From positions 1-64,000 of the forward strand of contig JASJCR010000008.1 of NCBI GenBank assembly GCA_030065875.1: DNA of 64,000 bases, in the 5' to 3' direction. Position 1 is the first letter of the stretch. Every line of letters starts with the position of its first letter. The notes below the pieces were generated by a model, which did not search any database, was not told the origin of the DNA, and saw only the letters and a program-made list of their open reading frames with translations. A program made the translations under genes and the position numbers. This document shows, piece by piece, positions 19,201 through 26,940 of the stretch. Origin of the DNA: Ardenticatenaceae bacterium (GTDB taxonomy: Bacteria; Chloroflexota; Anaerolineae; Promineifilales; Promineifilaceae).

Positions 19201-19431
19201 CAGGAAATCCGGCCGGTTGGTGATTTCCATCTGTATCCCGTTTGACGTTTGGGTGCGGCTGTATACTCGAATCATGACGACCACGTCCGGCCCAAAGGTA
19301 GTGGCCAGATGATCAACGGCAAATTTTAATAAGGCTTTTTTATCTTTAGGCTGATTTAATCCCTGAAGGAAGGAGGGGAGATCGCCAAAGGGGTTGGGTG
19401 ATAATCCCTTGATCGATTTGAGCTGCTCCAT
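16279..19431 (-). CDS. Soluble GAF-repeat sensor histidine kinase-like ATPase
   Basis: The 1050-residue protein has no membrane segment. I see about five GAF-like modules (approximately residues 20-150, 165-310, 345-490, 515-670 and 690-835), then a helical segment with AWHGLFGSNWWH that may replace a classical HisKA, then a HATPase_c domain. The ATPase has an N-box (KNSIQAM), G1 (DNGPGIP, about 982-988) and G2 (GFGMGG, about 1008). The likely phospho-acceptor is unclear because no HDLRxPL box is present. GGAG sits 7 bases before the ATG. It is the first gene of a three-gene ATGA-coupled operon and presumably phosphorylates the receiver fusion encoded next. Confidence 0.85.
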   Translation of the reverse strand: MEQLKSIKGLSPNPFGDLPSFLQGLNQPKDKKALLKFAVDHLATTFGPDVVVMIRVYSRTQTSNGIQMEITNRPDFLQVKTLGLAAQAVAEQSPLLASDHRSMVVPMFDQQILLGIIYVAIEARGSRSLLTSVDLNTLTLFAMPVTNTIRHARYQRRLKTLSRITQSLSLEQNFDVLLSRICRRTAEVLEVDAVCLWLVEKETRLTLEGQWGLKTKIDPLRPAKVDLKEYVGREAIREGQPITITNLSDSKQNFFNQEGLMSAVIAPIFRDGHLLGSLEIYSRQHTNVFTIEDESILSSLTLEASAAMGNTRYIQQLETLNRSKQRLEEAGEALARVYKLDEALETITRNVSKISQLADGALTCFYNFATDLFEPEKSAGWGLGGGQMVLPTFERPRLNSILDMSQGNDLIDCLNPAGFQRLSPRVQRNLRDMGIHGFLGLRLKTSEEPIGILFVNYAQVDGLSAADKDTEIYQLRLYANLAAAALERAYLYNRALVEQEIWDEVALNLQTDWNLEQKTWTRILQRAQTLTGAERGNIILRDRQQWRFHVSLGFREEQDPSASPVTQAIVSWITKHRQTVRILDLHHNPTFKHLVTDQTPTRSVLATLIRRGRSEEIVGIIHLKSDQVRAFDAHDEAFIEQLAVRADIAIRNARAIGQIRTLNRVAQNMINHAGKDPELVFQAILKDATQATGSYLGTLQMLREDENGKYLEFIATSPQGELEEMKRIHGRMPLNGPGITTWAARDNDAKLVGDVSLDNHFMTPYHRRTRSELAVVLRENGRPIGVLNVEHQDLDGLNEDDRTLLIVLSDMVVLAFQNATKQQEFSAVEAVAWHGLFGSNWWHTACQRSWEIKNHLYMLEKYHLRDAEPEVHQLLSNIEEAAETMSALPTQQWLPSSLSTPMDSVLIDPTIEEMVYNICRAYGTPLKFQPGCPGVEIQTHRELLEVGIEKIVKNSIQAMKGSGELSVSTSRSASAVEIFIQDNGPGIPEGIKPHFLKANIPKSAQESGFGMGGIIAQFVFQRCGGTIKLLDSTSQGTLIKITLPISEETT

Positions 19432-19588
19432 GCCGCTACTCCTTGAAGCAATGATGCGTTGAGGCGTGCAGTGGTGAATGTGGATGAAGGGCTGCCTACT
19501 GGTTCTCGATGTAGTATGTCACAAAATTGCGGCCGACCGGTCAACAATTGGTCACAATTCGGTAACGGAGGTCACGCGATGGTGCGCC

Positions 19589-20602
19589 TCACCGATTGGG
19601 CAGCGGCCAAATTTGCGTGCTGTCCAAAAAACCGCGAAACGGCCCCAGGGAGGGTTTGGGAGCCGGAAGTTCAAAAATAAAATTGTGGTGGTTGGTCGTG
19701 AAAGCTACTTGATAAAAGCGACCGCGAAATGTGACGGCCGTAATTGTACCATGAATGGGGATCCCATGGTCGGGATTATCTGAAGAAAGGGCGGTGGGGC
19801 GAATCAAAACGTCGACAGGGCCATTGCCCGGCTGATAAGAGAGATCGAACGCGCCGAGCGGCGTATCCAGGCGGCCGTTTTCAAGCCAGCGGCCGGGCAC
19901 GATATTGGAAAACCCCAGGAAGCGGGCCACAAAGGGGGTGCGTGGTTCAGAAAACAGGATTTCTGGTGGAGAGAGCTGCTCAATTTGACCGTGATTCATG
20001 ACCGCAATTTGATCGGCGATGGCAAACGCCTCACTCTGATCGTGGGTCACACTAATGGCGGTGACCCCAACCTGTTTTAAAATGAGCCGCAAATCAATCA
20101 TCAGCTTTTCGCGCAGCGCCCGATCCAGGGAACCCAGAGGTTCATCTAAAAGAAGGAGGCGTGGCTGCGTGGCCAGCGAGCGGGCCAGAGCAACACGCTG
20201 CTGCTCACCCCCGGAGAGCTGGTCGATGGTGCGCTTTTCATAGCCGGTTAAGGCCACAAGCTCAAGCATTTCGGCCACTCGCCGGTCGATATCAGACATG
20301 CCGCGGATCAACAGCCCAAAGGCCACGTTGTCGAAGACATTTTTATGCGGGAAGAGGGCAAAATTTTGGAACATCATCCCAAAATCTCGTTCATGCGGCT
20401 GAACGGCCGGTGGCTGCCCATCAATGGTAAGGCGGCCGCTGTCGGCCGTTTCCAGCCCGGCAATTAAGCGCAGCAGGGTCGTTTTGCCACATCCTGATGG
20501 ACCCAGCAAGCACAAAATATCTCCTTCTTTTACGGAAAAGGAGACATCGTTGACGGCGATCGTGTCGCCAAAGGTTTTTGTGAAGTGATGAACGGACAAC
20601 AT
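19589..20602 (-). CDS. ABC importer ATP-binding protein (iron/thiamine/spermidine type)
   Basis: The 337-residue ATPase has Walker A GPSGCGKTT, Q-loop MMFQNFALFP, signature LSGGEQQR, Walker B LLLLDEPLGSLD and the H-loop VTHDQSEA. A C-terminal TOBE-like extension (about residues 235-337) places it in the CysA/FbpC/PotA group. It follows the fused permease 20690-22354 on the same strand, with a heptad hairpin between them, and should energise it. No Shine-Dalgarno precedes the ATG, which abuts the repeat array. The substrate is not determined: no binding protein is adjacent. Confidence 0.9.
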   Translation of the reverse strand: MLSVHHFTKTFGDTIAVNDVSFSVKEGDILCLLGPSGCGKTTLLRLIAGLETADSGRLTIDGQPPAVQPHERDFGMMFQNFALFPHKNVFDNVAFGLLIRGMSDIDRRVAEMLELVALTGYEKRTIDQLSGGEQQRVALARSLATQPRLLLLDEPLGSLDRALREKLMIDLRLILKQVGVTAISVTHDQSEAFAIADQIAVMNHGQIEQLSPPEILFSEPRTPFVARFLGFSNIVPGRWLENGRLDTPLGAFDLSYQPGNGPVDVLIRPTALSSDNPDHGIPIHGTITAVTFRGRFYQVAFTTNHHNFIFELPAPKPSLGPFRGFLDSTQIWPLPNR

Positions 20603-20603
20603 T

Positions 20604-20689
20604 GCTAATCGTCAATGGTCAATAATCAATGGTCAATGGTCAATGAACTGTACTTGACCGTTGATAATTGACCATTAGCAATTGATTAT
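20604..20689. repeat. Heptad-repeat hairpin array (TCAATGG-type)
   Basis: Units such as GTCAATA, ATCAATG and GTCAATG run toward the centre and are answered by TTGACCG, TTGATAA, TTGACCA and similar units, giving a long imperfect hairpin. It separates the permease and ATPase genes of one ABC transporter. Confidence 0.75.
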
Positions 20690-22354
20690 TTAAAACTCTC
20701 CTTCATCCCCGATTCTGAAGCGCTCGATCAGCAAGAAACCGGCTGTGCAAATCCCCATCAGCAGGGTGCTCATGGCCAGGGCTCGGCCGAAATTGAGACT
20801 CCCCGGCTGGCTGAGAAAGCGGGCGATGGCCACCGGCATCGTGGGAGAATTGGGGCGGGTTACAAAAACAGACGCGCCAAATTCACCCATGCTTATCGTG
20901 AAGGCAAAAACCGCGCCGACGAGCAGGGCGGAGCGAATCAGCGGCCAGATAATTTCCCGTGAGGCCTGCCAGGGGGAAGCGCCCAGCATAGCTGCCGCTT
21001 CCGGCAAAGAGGGAGGAATGCGGCGCAAGGCCGGTAAGACCGCCCGGATTACAAACGGCAGGGCCACGAGCGTATGGGCGATGGGCACGAGAATCAGGGA
21101 GCGCCTTAAATCAAACGGCGGCCGATTTAGAGCAATGATAAATCCGAATCCCAGGGTTACCGCTGAAGTGGCCAGCGGCAGCATCATGAGGGGATCAAGC
21201 CATTTTTTGAGCCCCGGCCACTGATCGCTGTGGCTCAGGAAAACGGCGCTCAACAATCCTAGAAGAACCGCCATAACCATGGTCACGAGGGCGATCCCAG
21301 CGGAGTTGACGGCCGCCCAGATTGGGGGAACAAAGAAAATCGAGTTGCGGTCGTTGACAAACAGCTGCGTATAATAAAGAAGTGAATAGCCGCTGTCGGT
21401 TTGCAGGGAGCGCATAATCAGGGCCAGCAAGGGAGCACCAAGGAGGAGAATCATGAGGGTCAAGTTGGCGGCCAGCATAATTCTCTGCCCGGTAGTGTGG
21501 GGGTGCTGCTGCTGCGTTTCGGCCGCCCGCAGGGAACTGGCCGTGCTTAAACGGGCCTGTGTGCGAGTATAAACCACCATCAAGACAAAGGTAAAGGCGA
21601 TTTGCAGGAGGGATAGCGTGGCGGCAACTGGCAAATTAAACAGGTTGGCCGCCTGCCGATAAATTTCAGTTTCCAGGGTGGAGAAGCGGGGGCCACCGAG
21701 TATTAAGATGACCCCAAAGCTGGTGAACGTGAAGATAAAAACAAGCACGGCCGCGGCGTTGACGGCCGGCTGCAGGCGAGGCAGCGTCACCCGCCACCAA
21801 ATTTGGCGAGGATTCGCCCCCAGCATGGCGGCCGCCTCTTCTACCTCCGGGCTGAGGTTTTGCCAGTAGCTGCTGATCATGCGCAGGGCGACGCTGTAAT
21901 TGTAGAAAATGTGGGCCAGGAGAATGATCCACACGGTATTTTGCAGATCGATGGGAGGGGACTGGAGGTTGAAGAGGACCATCAATCCTTCATTTAGCAC
22001 GCTGCGCGGCCCCAGCAGGGCTGAAAAGGCACTGGCCACCACCACGGTGGGCAGCACAAATGGCAGGGTGCTCATCGCTTTGAGCGTGCTTTTTCCCCAA
22101 AAGCGATAGCGGGCAAAGACGTACGCTCCCGGCAGCGCCAGGGCGATCGTCAATATCGTTGAAGCGGTGGCCTGCCAGAGGGTAAACCAGGCGATTTGGC
22201 GATAATATGGCCGGGTCACCAAAGCCTGTAACCCCTCATTAACCAGCCGGCCGTCCTCAAATAAACTTACGCCTAAAATGGCGCTTAAAGGATAAAAGAA
22301 GAAAATAAGCAGGAAAAGAAAGGGGAGGAGGAAGAGCCAGGGATAACGGAACAT
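20690..22354 (-). CDS. ABC importer permease, two fused membrane domains (FbpB/ThiP-like)
   Basis: The 554-residue protein has about twelve hydrophobic segments arranged as two BPD_transp_1 modules. Each module carries the EAA-type cytoplasmic loop that contacts the ATPase: EEAAAMLGANPRQIWWRVTL near residue 170 and EAAAMLGASPWQASREIIWP near residue 450. Fused permeases of this type import ferric iron, thiamine or similar small ligands. It lies between the DUF2087 regulator and the ATPase on the minus strand. The start ATG directly follows a heptad array and lacks a Shine-Dalgarno. Confidence 0.9.
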   Translation of the reverse strand: MFRYPWLFLLPFLFLLIFFFYPLSAILGVSLFEDGRLVNEGLQALVTRPYYRQIAWFTLWQATASTILTIALALPGAYVFARYRFWGKSTLKAMSTLPFVLPTVVVASAFSALLGPRSVLNEGLMVLFNLQSPPIDLQNTVWIILLAHIFYNYSVALRMISSYWQNLSPEVEEAAAMLGANPRQIWWRVTLPRLQPAVNAAAVLVFIFTFTSFGVILILGGPRFSTLETEIYRQAANLFNLPVAATLSLLQIAFTFVLMVVYTRTQARLSTASSLRAAETQQQHPHTTGQRIMLAANLTLMILLLGAPLLALIMRSLQTDSGYSLLYYTQLFVNDRNSIFFVPPIWAAVNSAGIALVTMVMAVLLGLLSAVFLSHSDQWPGLKKWLDPLMMLPLATSAVTLGFGFIIALNRPPFDLRRSLILVPIAHTLVALPFVIRAVLPALRRIPPSLPEAAAMLGASPWQASREIIWPLIRSALLVGAVFAFTISMGEFGASVFVTRPNSPTMPVAIARFLSQPGSLNFGRALAMSTLLMGICTAGFLLIERFRIGDEGEF

Positions 22355-22357
22355 AGC

Positions 22358-22436
22358 AAATAATCAATAGTCAATATTCAATGATCAATTGTCAATGTCG
22401 GTGGTTGACCATTAATAATTGATCATTGAATATTGA
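22358..22436. repeat. Heptad-repeat hairpin array (TCAATAG-type)
   Basis: Degenerate units ATCAATA, GTCAATA, TTCAATG, ATCAATT and GTCAATG are mirrored by TTGACCA, TTGATCA, TTGAATA and TTGATTA. The block fills the gap between the regulator's stop and the permease start. Confidence 0.75.
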
Positions 22437-22964
22437 TTATTGAACTCTCCAATATCGGCCGCCTTCCCGCATCATCAGCCCGTAATCAACCAGGTAGCGG
22501 CGCAAGGAAGCGTAATCTTCGTTGATTTCCGCCAGGAGATCGCTAATTTCGCCTTCTGAATAAATTTTTTCCGGATCGATGCGCGTGAGCACCCAGTTCA
22601 GCATCAGCAGACGATGGCTTTCTTTTGTCGGAAATTTAACCAGCCGGCCGTCTCGCACAAAACGGGCCAAAATCGCTTCATCTCCCTCTTTTTTGGGTTG
22701 GTTGGCCGTCATGGTTGACCACAGATCGCGATTGAGCTGTTCGAGATAGGCGATGTCGGCCCAGTAGTGAGTTTCATCTCCAGCAACCAGCCCACTGTAC
22801 TCCAACAAACTGAGATGCCGCAGGAGCGACATTTCTTTTAAGCCGCTGGCGGCCGCCAGCTCTGGCACGGTCATGCGCTGCTGGGTAAGCAGCCCCATAA
22901 TAATCAGCCGCTCTTTTTGCCCCAGGGCCTTGAAAAATTCTAGGAGTATATCTTGAGGATCCAT
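22437..22964 (-). CDS. ArsR-type HTH regulator with C-terminal DUF2087
   Basis: From the ATG at 22964 the protein has 175 residues. An N-terminal winged helix of ArsR type (residues 1-65, with PELAAASGLKEMSLLRHLSL as the recognition region) is followed by a DUF2087 domain. That domain is marked by FVRDGRLVKFPTK, YSEGEISDLLAEINEDYASL and the ending RRYLVDYGLMMREGGRYWR. It probably controls the ABC transporter genes downstream (inference from position). An upstream in-frame start at 23006 is disfavoured because a TACAAT -10 element lies at 22973-22978. Confidence 0.85.
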   Translation of the reverse strand: MDPQDILLEFFKALGQKERLIIMGLLTQQRMTVPELAAASGLKEMSLLRHLSLLEYSGLVAGDETHYWADIAYLEQLNRDLWSTMTANQPKKEGDEAILARFVRDGRLVKFPTKESHRLLMLNWVLTRIDPEKIYSEGEISDLLAEINEDYASLRRYLVDYGLMMREGGRYWRVQ

Positions 22965-22972
22965 AGGGACGT

Positions 22973-22978
22973 ATTGTA
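22973..22978 (-). promoter_or_regulatory. -10 element TACAAT giving a near-leaderless transcript
   Basis: On the minus strand TACAAT is followed by 8 bases and then the ATG at 22964, so transcription would begin about 2 bases before the start codon. No convincing -35 hexamer or Shine-Dalgarno is present. Confidence 0.4.
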
Positions 22979-22994
22979 TCAAACAAGGCCAAAG

Positions 22995-23060
22995 AGAAAT
23001 AATCAATGGTCAATTACTATCATTGATTATTGACTATTGACCATTAATTATTGACTATTT
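22995..23060. repeat. Heptad-repeat hairpin array in a divergent promoter region
   Basis: ATCAATG and GTCAATT units face TTGATTA, TTGACTA, TTGACCA and TTGACTA units. The array lies between the divergent DUF2087 regulator and the two-component response regulator. Confidence 0.7.
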
Positions 23061-23087
23061 TGTAATCCTGTCGTAAGAATTTTCCGC

Positions 23088-23093
23088 TACAAT
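23088..23093 (+). promoter_or_regulatory. -10 element TACAAT predicting a leaderless mRNA for the response regulator
   Basis: TACAAT ends 6 bases before the ATG at 23100, so the expected start of transcription falls on the A of the start codon. There is no Shine-Dalgarno (GGCGC precedes the ATG) and no good -35 at 16-18 bases. The divergent gene shows the same arrangement. Confidence 0.42.
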
Positions 23094-23099
23094 AGGCGC

Positions 23100-23834
23100 A
23101 TGACGCAGCTCAGTAACGAAAAAGAAAAAATTCTGGTTGTTGACGATGAGCCTTCGGTTGTAGAGGTGGTGGCCATTTATCTACGCAAAGAAGGTTATGA
23201 AGTGTTGACAGCCCATACCGGACCGGCCGCCCTGGAGCAAATTCGCGATCACCAGCCAACGCTTGTCGTTCTGGATATCATGATTCCGGAGATCGACGGG
23301 TTGGCAATTTTGTCAACGATTCAGCAGGATTTTGCCAAAACGGCCGTGATTGTGCTGTCGGCCCGCCGCCAGGAAGTAGACCGCATCTACGGCCTCGAGC
23401 TGGGTGCGGATGATTACATGACCAAACCTTTTTCCCCGGCGGAGCTGGTCGCCCGCGTTAAGGCGGTCCTGCGCCGCCTCAAGGCACCAGCCCCCGAGGC
23501 GATCGATCAGCCGCTAACCTTTGAAAATATGGCCTTAACGATCAATCCGGACAGCCACCAGGTACAGGTAAATGGCGAGTTGGTTGAATTAACGGCAACC
23601 GAATTTAACCTGCTGTGGTTTATGGCCACCCATCCCAATCAGGTCTTTTCGCGCGACCAAATGCTTGAAAACGTGTGGGGGTACGCCGATTACGTTGATC
23701 CCAACACCGTCACGGTCCATATGCGCCGCATTCGCGAAAAAATCGAACCCAACCCGGCCGATCCCCAATGGCTGCAAACGGTGTGGGGGGTGGGCTATAA
23801 ATTTGTCGCCCGGCGCGATCAGGGAGGGAGCTAA
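23100..23834 (+). CDS. OmpR/PhoB-family response regulator
   Basis: This 244-residue protein has a receiver domain (residues 1-120: VVDDEPS acidic pair, phospho-acceptor Asp in LVVLDIMIPEIDG, switch Ser in VLSARR, Lys in MTKPFSPAEL) and a C-terminal winged helix (about 140-235, ending WLQTVWGVGYKFVARR). Its stop overlaps the next gene's start (TAATG at 23832-23836), so it is coupled to the sensor kinase. It should bind DNA when phosphorylated. The regulon is unknown. Confidence 0.94.
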   Translation: MTQLSNEKEKILVVDDEPSVVEVVAIYLRKEGYEVLTAHTGPAALEQIRDHQPTLVVLDIMIPEIDGLAILSTIQQDFAKTAVIVLSARRQEVDRIYGLELGADDYMTKPFSPAELVARVKAVLRRLKAPAPEAIDQPLTFENMALTINPDSHQVQVNGELVELTATEFNLLWFMATHPNQVFSRDQMLENVWGYADYVDPNTVTVHMRRIREKIEPNPADPQWLQTVWGVGYKFVARRDQGGS

Positions 23835-25099
23835 TGAACGAGAGCGCCCTCCGTTTTCGACCTTATTCGAGCCGCGTGTCGCTGGGTTTGCTGTTTGGCG
23901 GTTTGATTCTGGCCCTGTTCATTGGCATGATCATGGCCAGCTGGCTGCTGTCGGCTACCTACAGCGAAATGATCGATCTGGCCTGGCTGCTGAGTTCAAC
24001 CGCTTTTATTTCACTGGGGGTTGGCTTTGTCATTTACTACTTCTTTGCCCGGGTCAGCCCGTCACTGCTGCTCACCTTGGCCCTGGCGTATTTGTGGACC
24101 GCCCTGCTGATGATCCTCAACGTTTGGAACGGGGCCCGGCTGATGTTTTTTAACGGGGAACACGATTTACCGCTGGCGGTTGTCCTGCTGATTTTTGCTT
24201 CGGTGATTGCCACCACCTTTGGATTGGCCGTTTCGGTGCGGGTTGTTGGCGATTTACGAGAGCTTTCCCGCTCGGCCGAGCAGATCGCCCACGGCAACTT
24301 GCAAACCCGGGCTGAGGTCAACGGCCGAGATGAAGTTTCCCAGGTGGCTTCGTCGTTTAACGACATGGCGGATAAGCTGCAGGAGGCGGAGAGAGTGCGT
24401 CAGGAGGTCGAACAGCTCCGCCGCGACCTGGTTTCCTGGACGTCGCACGATTTGCGGACCCCGTTAACCAGCGTGCGGGCGATGATCGAAGCGCTGCGCG
24501 ACGGCATGGTGACCGACGAGGCCACGATCCAGCGGTATTATAAAAATATTTTGAACGATATTGGATCGCTAAATTCACTGATGAATGATTTGTTTGAGCT
24601 GGCCCAGCTTGAATCCGGCGGTATGGAAATCGTCCGTGAGCCGCAGACGATGAGCGATCTGATTTCTGATACGGTCGAACAATTTCACGCGATGGCCGCT
24701 CAAAATAATATTCGCATTCACGGCCGGGCGGCGGAAGGGCTTGATCCGGTGACGATGGACGGGCCGCTTATCGGCCGAGTCCTTTCCAATTTAATCAGCA
24801 ACGCCCTGCGCTATACGCCGGCCGGTGGTGAAATCGCCATCGAGGCCCAGCTGATTAACGATGGACAAGCGGTGCAGTGTGTCGTATGGGATTCCGGCCC
24901 GGGTTTTCAGCCGCAGGATTTGGGGCGGGTTTTTGAGCAATTTTATCGGGGGGAACAATCTCGCAGCCGGGCGACCGGCGGTGGGGGGTTGGGGTTGGCC
25001 ATCGCCCGGGCGATCATCGAGGGGCATCAGGGAAGCATCACGGCCGCCAATCGGCCGGAGGGTGGGGCGTTAATTTCGTTTGTGATTCCGCGAGAGTAG
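23834..25099 (+). CDS. Membrane sensor histidine kinase, partner of the upstream response regulator
   Basis: This 421-residue protein has four N-terminal transmembrane segments with short loops (about residues 15-140). A HAMP domain follows (about 140-190), then a HisKA domain with SHDLRTPLTSV and an ATPase domain with N-box LISNALRYTP, G1 DSGPGF and G2 GGGGLGLAIA. With almost no extracytoplasmic domain, it may sense the membrane itself (inference). The GC-rich codons match the response regulator gene. A terminator follows directly. Confidence 0.93.
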   Translation: MNESALRFRPYSSRVSLGLLFGGLILALFIGMIMASWLLSATYSEMIDLAWLLSSTAFISLGVGFVIYYFFARVSPSLLLTLALAYLWTALLMILNVWNGARLMFFNGEHDLPLAVVLLIFASVIATTFGLAVSVRVVGDLRELSRSAEQIAHGNLQTRAEVNGRDEVSQVASSFNDMADKLQEAERVRQEVEQLRRDLVSWTSHDLRTPLTSVRAMIEALRDGMVTDEATIQRYYKNILNDIGSLNSLMNDLFELAQLESGGMEIVREPQTMSDLISDTVEQFHAMAAQNNIRIHGRAAEGLDPVTMDGPLIGRVLSNLISNALRYTPAGGEIAIEAQLINDGQAVQCVVWDSGPGFQPQDLGRVFEQFYRGEQSRSRATGGGGLGLAIARAIIEGHQGSITAANRPEGGALISFVIPRE

Positions 25100-25100
25100 T

Positions 25101-25133
25101 AAAGTTCAACTTCTTCAAGAAGTTGAACTTTTT
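25101..25133. terminator. Intrinsic terminator overlapping the end of proS
   Basis: A perfect 15-bp inverted repeat, AAAGTTCAACTTCTT (25101-25115) and AAGAAGTTGAACTTT (25117-25131), is followed by T residues on the plus strand, ending the two-component operon. The proS stop codon (25115-25117) lies at the hairpin centre, so the last proS codons form one arm. Confidence 0.85.
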
Positions 25134-26857
25134 ACATGATCGAGCAGCCCTTCAAGCGGCACAATTTCGCGCTCGCTGCTGCTGCGCCGCTTAACTTCCG
25201 CTCCGCCATTTTCCAGGCTGCGCTTGCCAACGGAGACCCGCAGGGGAATACCGATCAGATCGGCATCTTTAAATTTAACGCCGGGGCTGACGTTTCGATC
25301 GTCATACAAAACCTCAAACCCGGCCGCCTGCAGCTCCTGATAGATATTTTGGGCAATGGTTTCCAGCTCTTCCCCTTTGCCAACGTGCATCAAGTGAACG
25401 TCATAGGGGGCGATGGAGCTGGGCCAAATAATCCCGTCTTTATCATGATGGGCTTCAACCACCACGGCCATAAGCCGATCAAGGCCGATCCCGTACGATC
25501 CCATATAAATGAGCTGCGGTTTGCCGTTTGGATCGAGGGCGGTGGTATTGGTGGGCTCGCTGTAGCGGGTGCCCAGCTTAAAGCAGTGGCCGCATTCGAT
25601 CGCTCTGCGGGATACAAGGGTGCCTTCATGGCAGTTGCCGCAAATATAGCCGGTTTGGGCTTCGGCCAGGTCGGCCTTCAGGGTGACGGCAAAATCGCGC
25701 GGGTAGTTGGCCCCGGTATAGTGATACCCTTCATCATTGGCCCCAAATACGTAGTTGCCGCCAAAATTGAGCGACTCATCGGCTACCACCAGAACCCCAT
25801 CGCTCTGGAAATCCGCAGCGACCTGGAGGCCGATGGGGGAGGCATAGCCTGGCTCAGCACCGGCCGCCCGAATTTCCCCGTCGCTGGCCGCCCGTACCTC
25901 GCCGCCGCCGAGGGCGTTGATTAATTTTACTTCGTTGACGTCCAGATCACCGCGGATAATGACGAAGACGAACCGGCCGTCTTTTTCCAGCTTTCCGGCC
26001 GGCGTTTGCCAGTAAAAAACCGCTTTTAAGGTTTGACTAGTAGAGACGCCAATAAAATCAGCCACGTCCTGAATCGTTTTGCAATCTGGAGTAGCGACCT
26101 TTTTAAGGGGAGTCTCCTCTTGGGGTTTATCACCCTGGTGAACAAACAGGGCCGCTTCGACATTGGCCGCATAACCGCAGCTGTCGCACTCGATAAAGGA
26201 ATCTTCACCCTGTTCGTGCGGGAAAACAAATTCATGTGATGATTTACCACCCATCGCCCCGACGTCGGCATTAACCTGGATGACCGGAACTCCGCACCGC
26301 CCGAAGATATTCAGATACGCCTGAACCATACTGGGATAAAATTTGTCCAGCCCTTCTTCGGTTAAATTCAGGCTGTAGGCATCTTTCATGATAAATTCGC
26401 GCAGGCGTATCATGCCGCCGCGCGGCCGGGCTTCGTCGCGATATTTTTTGTTGACGTGATAAATGACCTGGGGCATATCCCGATAGCTTTCGATTTCACG
26501 CGTGGCCAGATCCACTACCACTTCTTCGTGAGTGGGGGACATGCCGTATTCTCGGCTCCCACCGGCCTGGATGCGATACATAATGTTGCCCCATTCTTCC
26601 CAGCGGCCGGTTGCTTCCCAGATGGCGGCCGGGTGCAGATTGGGCATTAACATTTCCTGCCCGCCAATCGCATCCATTTCTTCGGACATGATGCGATGAA
26701 TCTTGGTTAGAACTCGAAAACCGAGCGGCATAAAGGTATAGATACCTGCCCCCAGCGGTCGCACAAAGTTGGCGCGAATTAAAAGCTGGTGGCTGATCAT
26801 TTCCGCATCGGCCGGGGCATTTCGTAGGGTTTTGCCAAAGGATTGGGATAAACGCAT
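25115..26857 (-). CDS. proS: Prolyl-tRNA synthetase, bacterial type with editing insertion
   Basis: ProS charges tRNA-Pro in the cytoplasm. The protein (580 residues) has class II motif 2 near KYRDEARPRGGMIRLREFIM and motif 3 in MGSYGIGLDRLMAVV. An INS/YbaK-like editing insertion lies at about residues 225-390, and the C-terminus is an anticodon-binding domain (YDDRNVSPGVKFKDADLIGI). Two cysteine pairs (CDSCGY and CGNCHEG...CGHC) could bind metal. ATG 26857 is preferred to TTG 26860 because AGGAG sits 6 bases before it. A near-consensus promoter lies just upstream. Confidence 0.96.
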   Translation of the reverse strand: MRLSQSFGKTLRNAPADAEMISHQLLIRANFVRPLGAGIYTFMPLGFRVLTKIHRIMSEEMDAIGGQEMLMPNLHPAAIWEATGRWEEWGNIMYRIQAGGSREYGMSPTHEEVVVDLATREIESYRDMPQVIYHVNKKYRDEARPRGGMIRLREFIMKDAYSLNLTEEGLDKFYPSMVQAYLNIFGRCGVPVIQVNADVGAMGGKSSHEFVFPHEQGEDSFIECDSCGYAANVEAALFVHQGDKPQEETPLKKVATPDCKTIQDVADFIGVSTSQTLKAVFYWQTPAGKLEKDGRFVFVIIRGDLDVNEVKLINALGGGEVRAASDGEIRAAGAEPGYASPIGLQVAADFQSDGVLVVADESLNFGGNYVFGANDEGYHYTGANYPRDFAVTLKADLAEAQTGYICGNCHEGTLVSRRAIECGHCFKLGTRYSEPTNTTALDPNGKPQLIYMGSYGIGLDRLMAVVVEAHHDKDGIIWPSSIAPYDVHLMHVGKGEELETIAQNIYQELQAAGFEVLYDDRNVSPGVKFKDADLIGIPLRVSVGKRSLENGGAEVKRRSSSEREIVPLEGLLDHVKSSTS

Positions 26858-26893
26858 CAATTTCTCCTGAAAAACAGTAAATAGTGACCGCTG

Positions 26894-26922
26894 AGTATAT
26901 CAACCTCAAAAAGGAGCGTCAA
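26894..26922 (-). promoter_or_regulatory. proS promoter
   Basis: On the minus strand TTGACG (26922-26917) and TATACT (26899-26894) are separated by 17 bases. Each hexamer matches consensus in 5 of 6 positions. The predicted 5' leader is about 30 bases, too short for a T-box. Confidence 0.72.
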
Positions 26923-26940
26923 AAGAGGTTTTATGCTTAG

